Shown: positions 9,377-21,372, numbered from the stretch's first letter. The stretch is DNA of 64,000 nucleotides from Methylocella tundrae (GCF_901905185.1 NZ_CABFMQ020000087.1:1-64000), one strand, 5' to 3'. Notes: a model not told the origin generated them from the sequence alone. Numbers and translations are program-made.

Positions 9377-9766
9377 ATGTGTGACTATTCGCTTGAAATG
9401 TACGCCTCCCGGCCTGCTCGCGAGTCCGAGAAATATGTGACGACCCGCTTCCCTTCAGGAAGCATCGGCCTCGCCGCGCCAGGCGACTGCACGACCGCCG
9501 TCTGCGTCCAATATGACACCCACCTTAACCTCGAAGGAATTTCGAGCGACCTGCAGACCCGTCTTGGCGTGCAGCCGGCTGAACATGTGATATTCGCCCG
9601 GCTTGAGCACGGCGCGTATCGGGATGGTGTGAAATTCGGCAACGGAAAAGAGATCTCGTTGCAGCTTCTCGGCTCGGGCGTTGGCGTGACGCTGGTCGAC
9701 ATGCACGTCGCTCCGAAAGCCGAAGCCCCTGCGCAGAAGCAAGACATATTGGAGCCGGCCGAATAA
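9377..9766 (+). CDS. Conserved hypothetical protein (MCDYSLE type)
   Basis: This 129-residue soluble protein has no signal peptide or membrane segment. It begins MCDYSLEMYASRPA and later has TRFPSGSIGLAAPGDC and VCVQYDTHLNL. Proteins with this opening occur as short uncharacterised proteins in Hyphomicrobiales, and I know of no assigned function. Three cysteines (residues 2, about 36 and 41) and a PGD turn are the most notable residues. The ATG at 9377 is set by AGGAG 8 bases upstream; the longer frame from 9152 has no support. It appears monocistronic, with a clear terminator 21 bases after the stop. Confidence 0.75.
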   Translation: MCDYSLEMYASRPARESEKYVTTRFPSGSIGLAAPGDCTTAVCVQYDTHLNLEGISSDLQTRLGVQPAEHVIFARLEHGAYRDGVKFGNGKEISLQLLGSGVGVTLVDMHVAPKAEAPAQKQDILEPAE

Positions 9767-9787
9767 TAAAGCCGCTTCTTGACGACG

Positions 9788-9824
9788 ACCCGCTCCGTGT
9801 CCTCTCGGAGCGGGTTTGCTTTGC
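9788..9824 (+). terminator. Intrinsic terminator after the MCDYSLE gene
   Basis: A perfect 10-base stem, ACCCGCTCCG (9788-9797) pairing with CGGAGCGGGT (9806-9815), has an 8-base loop and is followed by a T-rich tail (TTGCTTTGCT). It ends the preceding gene and insulates it from the glnB promoter region. Confidence 0.85.
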
Positions 9825-10040
9825 TGCCCGCTTGACGGATCATATCGCGCCGACAGCTTATTTTCTGTGCAGAAACGCGATTTTTTGAGCTTTCAAAGCC
9901 CTAATAGCGTCGCACGGCGATGACTCGGAATTGTTTTCAGCGCTCCCGACGCTGCGGCCGCCCCCCGAACTCCCCCCATCACCGCCATCCAGCCTCGGTC
10001 AAGCCCGCCAAACGCTTCGGCGCGCCGCTACAGCCGCTTT

Positions 10041-10058
10041 TTGGCCCGACGATTGCTT
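10041..10058 (+). promoter_or_regulatory. Sigma-54 (RpoN) promoter of glnBA
   Basis: The sequence TTGGCCCGACGATTGCTT matches the RpoN -24/-12 consensus. The invariant GG is at 10043-10044 and the invariant GC at 10055-10056, separated by exactly 10 bases (TGGCNNNNNNNTTGC). The predicted transcription start is near 10068, giving a leader of about 135 bases before glnB. glnB-glnA operons in alphaproteobacteria are classically under NtrC/RpoN control, which supports the call. I did not find a clear NtrC enhancer palindrome upstream. Confidence 0.75.
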
Positions 10059-10194
10059 TATCAATCAAACCTGCTGCGGAAACGACAAAAAAGGCGTCTC
10101 GGACAACGATTTTCTAGGATCGGATGGCATTTTTGCCCCGCAGGTGGTAAGTGCCGCTGACTTCTCCCTGAGTTCATCGAACAATGCGACGTAA

Positions 10195-10542
<348 letters not shown>

Positions 10543-10624
10543 TGTCCGACTTTCGCTTGGGGCCCGGCGCCGCCGCGCCTTCGCAAACCCAATACGCTTT
10601 CTAATCAGATCGAGAGGCTTTGAA

Positions 10625-12037
10625 ATGACGAAGACCGCCAAAGACGTGCTTAAGGAAATCAAGGACAATGACGTTAAATACGTCGATTTCCGCTTCACGG
10701 ACCCGCGCGGCAAGTGGCAGCATGTGACGTTCGACATCACCCTCATCGATGAAGAGATCTTCGAGGAAGGGACGATGTTTGACGGATCCTCGATCGCGGG
10801 CTGGAAAGCGATCAACGAATCCGACATGTTGCTTATGCCCGACCCCGCGACCGCGGTGATGGATCCCTTCTTCGCAGCGCCCACGATGGTCATCGTTTGC
10901 GACATTCTGGAGCCGGGCAGCGGCGAGCCCTATAGCCGCGATCCGCGCGGCATCGCCAAAAAGGCTGAGGCTTTCCTCGCGTCCTCCGGCATCGGCGACG
11001 CAGTCTATGTCGGCCCTGAGGCCGAGTTCTTCGTATTCGACGACGTGCGCTTCCGCGCCGACCCCTACAACACGGGTTTCGTGCTCGACTCGGCGGAACT
11101 TCCCTCGAACTCCGACACCCCCTATGAAGGCGGCAACCTCGGTCACCGCATCCGCACCAAAGGCGGCTATTTCCCGGTGCCTCCGCAGGACGCCTCGCAG
11201 GACATGCGCGGCGAAATGCTCGCCGCCATGGCTTCAATGGGCGCCAAGGTCGAAAAGCATCACCACGAAGTCGCTTCCGCCCAGCACGAACTTGGACTGA
11301 AGTTCGGCCCGCTCACCAAAATGGCGGATGATCTCCAAGTCTATAAATACTGCATCCATCAGGTCGCGCAGAGCTACGGCAAGACCGCAACCTTCATGCC
11401 GAAGCCGATTTTCGGCGACAACGGCTCTGGAATGCATGTTCATCAATCAATCTGGAAGGCTGGCAAGCCGCTGTTCGCCGGCGACAAATACGCCGACCTC
11501 AGCCAGGAATGCCTCTGGTATATCGGCGGCATCATCCGGCACGCCCGCGCCCTGAACGCCTTCACCAACCCGTCGACCAACTCCTACAAGCGTCTGGTTC
11601 CCGGCTATGAGGCTCCCGTCCTGCTCGCCTATTCGGCGCGCAATCGCTCGGCCTCCTGCCGCATTCCGACGGCGTCGAACCCGAAGGCGAAACGCGTCGA
11701 GGTGCGTTTCCCCGACCCGATGGCAAACCCCTATCTCGCCTTCGCCGCGATGCTGATGGCGGGCATCGACGGCATCATCAACAAGATCGATCCCGGCCCG
11801 GCGATGGACAAGGACCTTTACGATCTGCCGCCGAAGGAATTGAAGAAGATCCCGACTGTCTGCGGCTCACTGCGCGACGCGCTCACCAATCTCGACAAGG
11901 ACCGCGCCTTCCTCAAGGCCGGCGGCGTCTTCGATGATGATTTCATCGATAGCTATATCGAACTGAAGATGATCGACGTGATGCGCTTCGAAATGACGCC
12001 GCATCCGGTCGAATTCGACATGTATTATTCCTACTGA
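10625..12037 (+). CDS. glnA: Glutamine synthetase type I (GlnA)
   Basis: GlnA makes glutamine from glutamate, ammonia and ATP and is the central ammonia-assimilation enzyme. The 470-residue dodecamer-type subunit shows [10 protein letters not shown] near residue 50, the catalytic [10 protein letters not shown] loop, the metal and glutamate site residues in [11 protein letters not shown], and the adenylylation loop around Tyr in [10 protein letters not shown] near residue 398. The latter indicates the GSI-beta, GlnE-regulated type. The ATG at 10625 gives the usual start, [12 protein letters not shown]. It is cotranscribed with glnB and ends in a strong terminator. Confidence 0.98.
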   Translation: MTKTAKDVLKEIKDNDVKYVDFRFTDPRGKWQHVTFDITLIDEEIFEEGTMFDGSSIAGWKAINESDMLLMPDPATAVMDPFFAAPTMVIVCDILEPGSGEPYSRDPRGIAKKAEAFLASSGIGDAVYVGPEAEFFVFDDVRFRADPYNTGFVLDSAELPSNSDTPYEGGNLGHRIRTKGGYFPVPPQDASQDMRGEMLAAMASMGAKVEKHHHEVASAQHELGLKFGPLTKMADDLQVYKYCIHQVAQSYGKTATFMPKPIFGDNGSGMHVHQSIWKAGKPLFAGDKYADLSQECLWYIGGIIRHARALNAFTNPSTNSYKRLVPGYEAPVLLAYSARNRSASCRIPTASNPKAKRVEVRFPDPMANPYLAFAAMLMAGIDGIINKIDPGPAMDKDLYDLPPKELKKIPTVCGSLRDALTNLDKDRAFLKAGGVFDDDFIDSYIELKMIDVMRFEMTPHPVEFDMYYSY

Positions 12038-12061
12038 AAAGCTCTCTCCGGGGCGAAGCGC

Positions 12062-12086
12062 GGGCGGCCTTCGGGCCGCCCTTTTT
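12062..12086 (+). terminator. Intrinsic terminator after glnA
   Basis: The stem GGGCGGCC pairs with GGCCGCCC around a TTCG tetraloop and is followed directly by five T residues. This is a textbook rho-independent terminator, 24 bases after the glnA stop. Confidence 0.92.
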
Positions 12087-12231
12087 CGTCCGCCAGACGC
12101 TCCCGCCGGCGCCGCCGGAACAAGTTTTATCCCCCCATCGTGGCGCTATCCCCTTAAATATGTTTCTGTTCCGTTCCCTTTCCGCCATGTTCATGTCATA
12201 AGGACCCCAACGTTAAGGGACAGACGAATTC

Positions 12232-14310
12232 ATGGCCAATCATGGTGATCTTTTCGGCGGCGCGGCCCGCAAGCAGGCTCCCGCCCGGCGCGAAGCCAAA
12301 AGCGTAGCGCCCGCCGCCAAAGCCGAGGCGCTCAGCCGGGAGCCGAGCCGTGGGACTCCGGGAGAGTCCGGCTACACCGCCGCCTCCATCGAAGTGCTGG
12401 AAGGGCTGGAGCCGGTGCGCCGGCGCCCTGGCATGTATATCGGCGGCACGGACGAAGCCGCGCTCCACCATCTATTCGCGGAAGTTCTCGATAACGCCAT
12501 GGACGAGGCCGTCGCTGGCCACGCCTCTTTTATCGACGTCAATTATGAAGCCTCGGGTTTCCTCAGCGTCACCGATAATGGCCGTGGCGTCCCGATCGAC
12601 CCGCATCCGAAATTTCCGAAGAAATCCGCGCTCGAAGTCATCATGACGACGCTCCATGCGGGCGGGAAATTCGATTCTGGCGCCTATCAGACCTCTGGCG
12701 GCCTGCATGGCGTCGGCGTCTCCGTCGTCAACGCGCTCTCCGAACAGGTCGAGGTCGAAGTCGCGCGAGGCCAGATGCTCTACCGGCAAAGTTTTGCGCG
12801 GGGCGTTCCGACCAGCAAGCTGGAGCAGGTCGGCAAGGCGCCGAACCGGCGCGGGACGCGCGTGCGCTTCAAGCCCGATGATCAGATTTTCGGCAAAGGC
12901 GTCCATTTCAAGCCGGGCCGCCTGTTCAAAATGGCGCGGGCCAAAGCCTATTTGTTCGGAGGCGTCGAAATCCGCTGGCATTGCGCTCCGGAATGGCGCG
13001 ATGCGAATACGAACGTCCCGGCCGAGGCGGTCTTTCACTTCCCCGGCGGCCTCAAGGACTTTCTCGCGCAGGACATCGAAGGCAAGGAGCTCGTTATCGA
13101 GCCGATTTTCACGGGCAAGATCGAAAAGCCCGGTGGTCATGGATCGCTCGAATGGGCGTTGTCATGGCTCAGCCTCGACGATGGCTTCGTGCATTCCTAT
13201 TGCAATACGATTCCGACCCCGGACGGCGGCACGCATGAAGCGGGACTGCGCACGGCTTTGCTGCGCGGCCTCAAGGATCACGCCGAACGGATCGGCCAGG
13301 GCAAGCGCGCGGCATCGATTATCAGCGACGACATTATGACGTCCTGCGCCGCGATCATCTCGGTTTTCATTCGGGAGCCTGAGTTTCAAGGCCAGAACAA
13401 AGGCCGCCTGATGACGACGGAGGCCTCACGCATTGTCGAATCCGCGGTCCGCGACGCTTTCGACCATTGGCTCGCCGCGGCGCCGTCGCACGCCCTCAAA
13501 CTGCTGGACTGGACCGTCGAGCGCGCTGAAGACCGTTTACGCCGCCGCGCGGAAAAGGACGTCGCGCGCAAAACCGCGAGCCGCAAGCTACGACTGCCCG
13601 GAAAGCTCGCAGACTGCTCGAATAACTCGGCGCAGGGTTCTGAAATCTTTATTGTCGAAGGCGATTCAGCAGGAGGATCGGCCAAACAGGCGCGCGATCG
13701 GGCCAATCAGGCGGTCCTGCCCTTGCGGGGCAAGATCTTGAACGTCGCCAGCGCCACGCGCGACAAATTGGCCGCCAATCAGCAATTGAGCGATCTGATC
13801 CAGGCGCTCGGATGCGGCCTCGGCGCCCATTACAAGGACGAGGACCTACGCTACGAGAAGATCATCATCATGACGGACGCTGACGTCGATGGGGCGCATA
13901 TCGCCTCACTGCTGATTACCTTCTTCTACCGCCAGACGCCGAAGTTGATCGAGGGGGGCCATCTCTATCTGGCCGTGCCCCCGCTTTACCGCCTGACCCA
14001 GGGCGCGCGCCATGTCTATGCGCGCGACGACGCCCACAAGGATCAATTGATCGCCCGGACACTGACTGGGCGCGGCAAGGTAGAAGTCAGCCGTTTCAAA
14101 GGCTTGGGGGAAATGCTTCCTGCACAGCTTAAAGAAACGACGATGAACCCCAAGAGCCGCAGTCTGCTGCGCGTGGTCGTGCTGCCCGAGGATCGGGAGG
14201 GCACGTCGGATTCCGTTGAGCGCTTGATGGGCAATAAGCCCGAGGCGCGTTTCGCCTTCATTCAGGAGCGTGCCGCTTTCGCCAATGCGGCGGAGCTGGT
14301 GGTCGTGTAG
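12232..14310 (+). CDS. parE: DNA topoisomerase IV subunit B (ParE)
   Basis: ParE is the ATPase subunit of topoisomerase IV, which decatenates daughter chromosomes together with ParC. The 692-residue product has an Ala/Lys-rich N-terminal extension of about 45 residues, then the GHKL ATPase with VRRRPGMYIGGTDE, DNAMDEAVAGH and YQTSGGLHGVGVSVVNALS. The TOPRIM domain carries IVEGDSAGGSAKQARDR and the metal site MTDADVDGAHI. The signature RFKGLGEM is also present. Assignment to ParE rather than GyrB is based on the shorter C-terminal half and the insertions typical of alphaproteobacterial ParE. An AAGGGACAG ribosome site precedes the start. Confidence 0.94.
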   Translation: MANHGDLFGGAARKQAPARREAKSVAPAAKAEALSREPSRGTPGESGYTAASIEVLEGLEPVRRRPGMYIGGTDEAALHHLFAEVLDNAMDEAVAGHASFIDVNYEASGFLSVTDNGRGVPIDPHPKFPKKSALEVIMTTLHAGGKFDSGAYQTSGGLHGVGVSVVNALSEQVEVEVARGQMLYRQSFARGVPTSKLEQVGKAPNRRGTRVRFKPDDQIFGKGVHFKPGRLFKMARAKAYLFGGVEIRWHCAPEWRDANTNVPAEAVFHFPGGLKDFLAQDIEGKELVIEPIFTGKIEKPGGHGSLEWALSWLSLDDGFVHSYCNTIPTPDGGTHEAGLRTALLRGLKDHAERIGQGKRAASIISDDIMTSCAAIISVFIREPEFQGQNKGRLMTTEASRIVESAVRDAFDHWLAAAPSHALKLLDWTVERAEDRLRRRAEKDVARKTASRKLRLPGKLADCSNNSAQGSEIFIVEGDSAGGSAKQARDRANQAVLPLRGKILNVASATRDKLAANQQLSDLIQALGCGLGAHYKDEDLRYEKIIIMTDADVDGAHIASLLITFFYRQTPKLIEGGHLYLAVPPLYRLTQGARHVYARDDAHKDQLIARTLTGRGKVEVSRFKGLGEMLPAQLKETTMNPKSRSLLRVVVLPEDREGTSDSVERLMGNKPEARFAFIQERAAFANAAELVVV

Positions 14311-14814
14311 CCGCAGGTTCGATCAGCATCCGGCGCCAAGGGAGTTTGGGCCGCGAAGCTTCGGCGTCGTTGAAAAAATCGGATGGGAAACATCGGACCG
14401 CTCGGCCCAACGCATGTCTGATGCCTGAAGTCCCTGCCGTCCCGCCGCTGGACCCGGGCTCGGCCTGTCAAGCTCAGAACCTGAAACGCCGCCGCGCGCA
14501 AAAATGCCGGCGAAGGTGGCCGGCGGCAAGTAGCGTTTCGAGGAGGCCACTCCTACTACTTGCGCGCCGGCCGACCCTACGGACCCAGGAGATGCGGCGG
14601 ACCTGAGCACTCCGTAGGGTAACTTCCAGTCAAGTCGCCAAATGCGCGTGATGCGCAGGGACGCGGGTGGACATTTTCTTGCAGGAACCCCTCCCGCGCC
14701 GCACCCGATTTTCTCGAGCTCAGCGTCTGAACGTTAGCGCGCAGGGCCGACTCAATGCAACGACTTGTTGCGGCCGATTTCTCTCTTTCGTTAACGGGAC
14801 GATTCTGGCGCGGC
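14311..14814. other. 504-bp non-coding gap between parE and pleD
   Basis: parE and pleD converge on this gap, which is longer than a terminator needs. Short open frames on both strands lack ribosome sites or recognisable sequence. A perfect 10-base inverted repeat, ACCCTACGGA (14574-14583) with TCCGTAGGGT (14611-14620), encloses a 27-base loop. That loop itself contains CAGG and CCTG arms, so a folded RNA or a bidirectional terminator is possible. There is no T tract directly after it on the plus strand. Confidence 0.4.
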
Positions 14815-16230
14815 TCATGACGAACGGACGACGCGAAGACCCGTCATCCGTTCCAAGCGCACCGGCGCCGCCGCATCGATGAAGACACGGTTGCGGCCCG
14901 ACTGTTTTGATCGGTAAAGCGCTTTGTCCGCGCGGCGCAACAAATCCGCCGCGTTCTGGGCGCTCTCCGCCAAGCCGATGGAAATCGTCACCGAAAGGGG
15001 CCGCTCCCTGGCTTCGACTGGAATCCCTTGGCTTTCGACGCCGGCGCGCACACGCTCGGCGACCCTGGCTGCGACGTCGAGACGCGTCTCAGGCATCAAT
15101 ATGACGAACTCATCGCCGCTGAGCCGGCAGAAAAGATCGGCGCTGCGGATCAAACCCTTGATCCGCGCGGCCAAATTTTGCAGGAGCTGGTCGCCGGCCT
15201 CGTGTCCATGCACGTCATTCACGGTCTTGAAGTGATCGATGTCGAACATCATCAAGGTAAGCGGCTTCGCCTTGCGCTTTGCTTCCTCAAGGAGAGCGGC
15301 GAGAGCGCCGTCGAGATAGCGTCGGTTGTGAAGGCCCGTCAAAGCGTCGACCACCGCCATTTCGATCGAGGCCTCGACATTCTGGCGCAAGCCATCCGCG
15401 TAGCGTTTACGGCGCAGCTGGGTGCGCACGCGGGCGATGAGTTCGTTGCGGTCGATCGGGCGCAGCAGATAATCATTCACGCCGAGGTCGAGACAGCGCA
15501 GGATTTTGGCGCGGTCCTCCGGTTCGGCGATGGCCAGAATCGGGATATGCCGGGTCGCCTCGACTGAGCGAATCTGGCTGCAGAGCCGGAGCCCGTCATA
15601 GGCGTTGAGGCTGAGGCTGACGATGAAGAGATCATAGCGCCCAGCGGCGCCTTCGACGAGCGCCTCCAGCGCGTCCGGCTCGAGTTCGACGTCATGCAGA
15701 GCGCGCAGCGCGCCCGTGACCGTCTCGCTCGACGAACGGCGGTCGTCGACAACAAGAATGCGCCCGCCGGAGCCGTTCTCGTCCATCACAGAGGCGAGCG
15801 GATTGTTGATTCCAAGTTGCGCCGCGCGCATCGCGCGGGTGCGCAATTCGTCGAGAGCGAGCCTCAGACGGGCGAGCGAGCGCACGCGCGCAAGAAGCGC
15901 GACCTCGTCGATCGGCTTGATCAGAAAGTCGTCCGCGCCGGCCTCAAGGCCGGTCAGACGGTCCGAGGGCTGATCCAGCGCGGTCACCATGACGATGGGG
16001 ATATGCGCCGTCGCGGGATCTGCCTTGAGGCGGCGGCAGACCTCAAAACCGCTCATGCCTGGCATCATGACGTCGAGGAGAACGATGTCGCAATCGCCTC
16101 TGGCGCAGATCGAAAGCGCGGTCGGACCATTGGTGCAGGTCAGGACGTCGAAATATTCGGCCGTGAGCCGCGCCTCGAGCAGCTTGAGATTGGGAAGGAT
16201 GTCGTCGACGACCAATACGCGTGCGGTCAT
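14815..16230 (-). CDS. pleD: Diguanylate cyclase response regulator PleD
   Basis: PleD makes cyclic di-GMP when phosphorylated and drives the swarmer-to-stalked or motile-to-sessile cell transition. The 471-residue product has receiver domain 1 with Asp53 (LLDVMMPGMSG), a second adaptor receiver at about 150-270, and a GGDEF domain from about 290. The active-site motif is SGDEF at 371-375, an accepted variant. The inhibitory RxxD site (RSAD, 362-365) lies just upstream, so product inhibition should be retained. The ATG at 16230 follows AAGGGGAG; a longer frame to 16371 is not needed. divK lies 62 bases upstream. Confidence 0.95.
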   Translation of the reverse strand: MTARVLVVDDILPNLKLLEARLTAEYFDVLTCTNGPTALSICARGDCDIVLLDVMMPGMSGFEVCRRLKADPATAHIPIVMVTALDQPSDRLTGLEAGADDFLIKPIDEVALLARVRSLARLRLALDELRTRAMRAAQLGINNPLASVMDENGSGGRILVVDDRRSSSETVTGALRALHDVELEPDALEALVEGAAGRYDLFIVSLSLNAYDGLRLCSQIRSVEATRHIPILAIAEPEDRAKILRCLDLGVNDYLLRPIDRNELIARVRTQLRRKRYADGLRQNVEASIEMAVVDALTGLHNRRYLDGALAALLEEAKRKAKPLTLMMFDIDHFKTVNDVHGHEAGDQLLQNLAARIKGLIRSADLFCRLSGDEFVILMPETRLDVAARVAERVRAGVESQGIPVEARERPLSVTISIGLAESAQNAADLLRRADKALYRSKQSGRNRVFIDAAAPVRLERMTGLRVVRSS

Positions 16231-16292
16231 ATGGCTCCCCTTCGAGCATGCGGCCGGCAAAGGCGGGGGCGCCGCGAGCAACGGCGCGAAGA

Positions 16293-16664
16293 TTATTGTT
16301 CGTGCAGGTAACTGCGCACGGTTTCGAGAAATTTGACGATCGAGATCGGCTTTGAGAGATAGGCTTCGCATCCGCCCTGCCGGATCTTTTCCTCGTCGCC
16401 CTTCATGGCGAAGGCGGTGATGGCGATGACCGGAATATGGCGCAATCCCTCATCCTCCTTCAGCCGGCGCGTGACCTCCAACCCCGAAACCTCAGGCAGC
16501 TGGATATCCATCAGGATCAGGTCCGGCATATGCTGGCGGGCGAGTCCGACGGCCTCGACGCCGCTGCGCGTTTGCACCGTGCGGTAGCCGTGCGCTTCAA
16601 GGAGGTCGTTGAACAGCTTCATGTTCAGCTCATTATCTTCTACGATCAGGATAGTTTTTTCCAT
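16293..16664 (-). CDS. divK: Single-domain response regulator DivK
   Basis: DivK is a stand-alone receiver that controls the CckA-CtrA phosphorelay through DivL and acts with PleC and DivJ. The product has 123 residues with acidic residues in VEDNELN, phosphoacceptor Asp53 in [11 protein letters not shown], Thr/Ala in ITAFAM and Lys in LSKPISI. There is no output domain. The start at 16664 ([10 protein letters not shown]) is chosen because the 18-residue extension to 16718 lacks similarity. The order divK-pleD on one strand, with DUF3572 divergent, is conserved in Hyphomicrobiales. Confidence 0.95.
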   Translation of the reverse strand: MEKTILIVEDNELNMKLFNDLLEAHGYRTVQTRSGVEAVGLARQHMPDLILMDIQLPEVSGLEVTRRLKEDEGLRHIPVIAITAFAMKGDEEKIRQGGCEAYLSKPISIVKFLETVRSYLHEQ

Positions 16665-16774
16665 CGAAGACCCACTTCCACCCTTGCAGAGGGCGGACCG
16701 CCCTGGCTTTCGAGCCATCCGATCATAACTGCAAGGCTTAACGGATAGAAATTGACGAAAGGGAAATCGCCAAT

Positions 16775-17101
16775 ATGCAAAATGGCGGTAATCGGTCGAA
16801 TCCCGGCAAGGCCGCCGGTCCGCGGGAAGCCGCCAAGGAAAGCGCCGAGGCGCTCGCCATTGAGGTTTTGGGCTATATCGCGGCCGATCCGGCGGCGCTC
16901 GAAGGTTTCATGAGCCTCTCGGGGCTCGAAATCGGCAATCTTCGCGCCGCCGCCGCCGAACCTGGATTTTTTGTCGGCGTTCTCGATTTTCTGGCGTCCA
17001 ATGAGGCGTTGTTGCTGGCCTTCGCGGCCAATGCAGGCCGCGATCCCGCCGCGATCCTCAGGGCGCGGCATGTCCTCGCTCCCCCAGAGGAGATGATCTA
17101 G
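16775..17101 (+). CDS. DUF3572 family protein
   Basis: This small 108-residue helical protein has the conserved core [25 protein letters not shown] and [23 protein letters not shown]3572 proteins are alphaproteobacterial, have no known function and are often found divergent from divK, as here. A role linked to cell-cycle signalling is a guess from the neighbourhood. A GAAAGGG ribosome site precedes the ATG. The divergent 110-base spacer contains a GGGCGG-A-CCGCCC palindrome (16691-16703) that could serve divK or this gene. Confidence 0.85.
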   Translation: MQNGGNRSNPGKAAGPREAAKESAEALAIEVLGYIAADPAALEGFMSLSGLEIGNLRAAAAEPGFFVGVLDFLASNEALLLAFAANAGRDPAAILRARHVLAPPEEMI

Positions 17102-17110
17102 GGCGCGAAA

Positions 17111-19329
<2,219 letters not shown>

Positions 19330-19459
19330 GGCAACCCTTGGCCGCTGCCCGAAAGCCCTCATGATGAGGAGCGCCGGAGGCGAGCCCCGCGCCGGCGGAA
19401 GGGCTCCCCCATTCAGCTTTTTTTTTGGAATTTCATGCAACCCGCGGGTCGCCGAGACG

Positions 19460-19690
19460 ATGCTTAGAGTTTTCATCCCTGTCGCCTATGGATTTCTGGG
19501 CCTTGCTTTTCTTGCGGCCGCCGACTTCGGATATTCCGAAGGAGCTTGCGGAGGCGCCTACACCGGTCAAGACGGCGCGAGCTATACATGCGGGACAAAC
19601 CGCAAACCCAATTGCCAGCAAGGCACTGGACGGTGCCAATGCCTTGAAAGGAAGGAATGTCCCGGCGGCCAACAGGATGAGGAATGGTAG
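19460..19690 (+). CDS. Small exported cysteine-rich peptide, hypothetical
   Basis: This 76-residue frame starts MLRVFIPVAYGFLGLAFLAAA, a convincing signal peptide with likely cleavage after AAA or nearby. The mature part of about 50 residues carries six cysteines within about 36 residues (EGAC, YTC, PNC, RCQC, KEC) plus many Gly and Gln, suggesting three disulfides. I recognise no family. No strong ribosome site precedes the ATG, and an in-frame upstream start at 19361 exists. A run of nine T residues (19418-19426) upstream may end hemB transcription. The cysteine pattern is hard to explain by chance, but expression is unproven. Confidence 0.5.
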   Translation: MLRVFIPVAYGFLGLAFLAAADFGYSEGACGGAYTGQDGASYTCGTNRKPNCQQGTGRCQCLERKECPGGQQDEEW

Positions 19691-19740
19691 GCGAGCCCGC
19701 GGTATTGAAGACGGGCGCCGGCGAGCGTCCACGGCATTCT

Positions 19741-19766
19741 TCCACATTGTCCGCAGACGATGTGGA
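19741..19766 (+). other. RNA hairpin upstream of dnaB
   Basis: TCCACATTGTC (19741-19751) pairs with GACGATGTGGA (19756-19766) around a CGCA loop. This gives 11 base pairs with one G-U wobble in RNA. No T tract follows, so it is unlikely to terminate. It lies about 107 bases before dnaB and may be a leader structure or a protein-binding palindrome. Confidence 0.4.
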
Positions 19767-19872
19767 TAGCGGGCGCGAGTCGAGTTGTTTTTTGCGCCGG
19801 GCCAATATGCGTGGCATGCAAGTAGGCCAGCCGCATGGTGAAGGCTTTGAAGTGATTCGCAAGAAAGACTGA

Positions 19873-21372
19873 ATGTCAGCCATCGACAATCTGATCAGCA
19901 AGTCCGGCGCGCGGCAGGGCGCCGAGGCGCCTGGCTACCGGCTCGCCCCGCATAATCTCGAGGCCGAGCAGGCGCTGCTCGGCGCGATCCTCGTCAATAA
20001 TGACGCCTTCGATCGCGTCTCCGACTTTCTGAAGCCCGCGCATTTTTCCGAGGATGTGCACAGGCGCATTTTCGACGTCGCGGGGCAATTGATCCGGGCC
20101 GGCAAGCTCGCATCGCCGATCACGCTCAAAACCTTCCTCGGCGACCATGATCTTGGCGGCATGAGCGTGCCGCAATATCTCGCCCGCCTCGCCGCCGAGG
20201 CGACGACGGTCATCAACGCCGAGGATTACGGGCGGACGATCCATGATCTGGCGATCCGCCGCGATCTCATCCTGATCGGCGAGGACATCGTCAACGCGGC
20301 ATATGACGCGCCCGTCGCCGCTTCGCCGCGCGAGCAGATCGAGGAGGCCGAGCGCAAGCTGTATTCGGTCGCCGAGACCGGCCGCTATGAGGGCGGCTTC
20401 CAGCGTTTTTCCGACGCTTTGACGATCGCCGTCGACATGGCGGCGAAAGCCTTTGAGCGCGACGGCCATCTTTCCGGCATATCGACCGGGCTTGTCGATC
20501 TCGACCACAAAATGGGCGGCTTGCAGGCCTCCGATCTCATCATCGTCGCCGGACGCCCGGGCATGGGCAAGACGGCGCTTGCGACCAACATCGCCTTCAA
20601 CATAGCCAAGGCGTATGAATCTCAGATGCGCCCCGACGGCACGCCCGAGACGATCAATGGCGGCATCGTCGGCTTTTTCTCGCTTGAAATGTCGGCCGAG
20701 CAGCTGGCGACGCGCGTCATCGCTGAACAGGCCGCCGTGGCGTCTTACAAGATCCGGCGTGGCGACATCAGCGAATCCGAATTCCATCGCATCGCCGACG
20801 CCGCCCGCCTGATGCAGTCGATCCCTTTTTACATCGACCAGACCGGCGGCTTGTCGATCGCGCAATTGACCGCGCGGGCGCGCCGGTTGAAACGCCAACG
20901 CGGCCTCGACGTTCTGGTCATCGACTATCTGCAATTGCTCGGCGGCTCGAAAAGTAGGGGTGACAGCCGCGTGCAGGAGGTGACCGAAATCACCACCGGC
21001 CTCAAGGCTCTGGCCAAGGAGATGAACGTGCCGGTGATCGCCCTTTCGCAATTATCGCGTCAGGTCGAATCGCGCGATGATAAGCGCCCGCAGCTCTCCG
21101 ACCTTCGCGAATCGGGTTCGATCGAGCAGGACGCCGACGTCGTGATGTTCGTTTATCGCGAGGAATATTATCTGAATAACAAGCAGCCGCGCGAAGGCAC
21201 CGAGGAATTCATCAAGTGGCAGACCGACATGGAGAACGTCCACGGCAAGGCCGAGGTCATCATCGGCAAGCAGCGCCACGGCCCGACCGGAACCGTCGAG
21301 CTTGCTTTTGAAGCGGAAATGACGCGCTTCTCCAATCTCGCCCGCGAAGACGCCTTGCCGGACCATATCTGA
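19873..21372 (+). CDS. dnaB: Replicative DNA helicase DnaB
   Basis: DnaB is the hexameric fork helicase that unwinds DNA 5' to 3' and recruits primase. The 499-residue product has the N-terminal DnaG-interacting domain (APHNLEAEQALLGAIL near residue 25) and a RecA-like C-domain. The latter has Walker A GRPGMGKT at 227-234, FFSLEMS, Walker B VIDYLQLL, SQLSRQVESR and QDADVVMFVYR. No intein interrupts these sites. The ATG directly follows a TGA of a short upstream frame (GACTGAATG). radA follows 95 bases downstream on the same strand. Confidence 0.98.
   Translation: MSAIDNLISKSGARQGAEAPGYRLAPHNLEAEQALLGAILVNNDAFDRVSDFLKPAHFSEDVHRRIFDVAGQLIRAGKLASPITLKTFLGDHDLGGMSVPQYLARLAAEATTVINAEDYGRTIHDLAIRRDLILIGEDIVNAAYDAPVAASPREQIEEAERKLYSVAETGRYEGGFQRFSDALTIAVDMAAKAFERDGHLSGISTGLVDLDHKMGGLQASDLIIVAGRPGMGKTALATNIAFNIAKAYESQMRPDGTPETINGGIVGFFSLEMSAEQLATRVIAEQAAVASYKIRRGDISESEFHRIADAARLMQSIPFYIDQTGGLSIAQLTARARRLKRQRGLDVLVIDYLQLLGGSKSRGDSRVQEVTEITTGLKALAKEMNVPVIALSQLSRQVESRDDKRPQLSDLRESGSIEQDADVVMFVYREEYYLNNKQPREGTEEFIKWQTDMENVHGKAEVIIGKQRHGPTGTVELAFEAEMTRFSNLAREDALPDHI

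Noticed and set aside
14311..14814. 4.5S (SRP) RNA or tmRNA in the parE-pleD gap
   Set aside because: The conserved SRP tetraloop region and the tmRNA tRNA-like ends were not seen.
19684..19872. 62-codon frame directly before dnaB
   Set aside because: It ends at the dnaB start and begins in the preceding frame's end, but it spans the hairpin and lacks a ribosome site or recognisable sequence.
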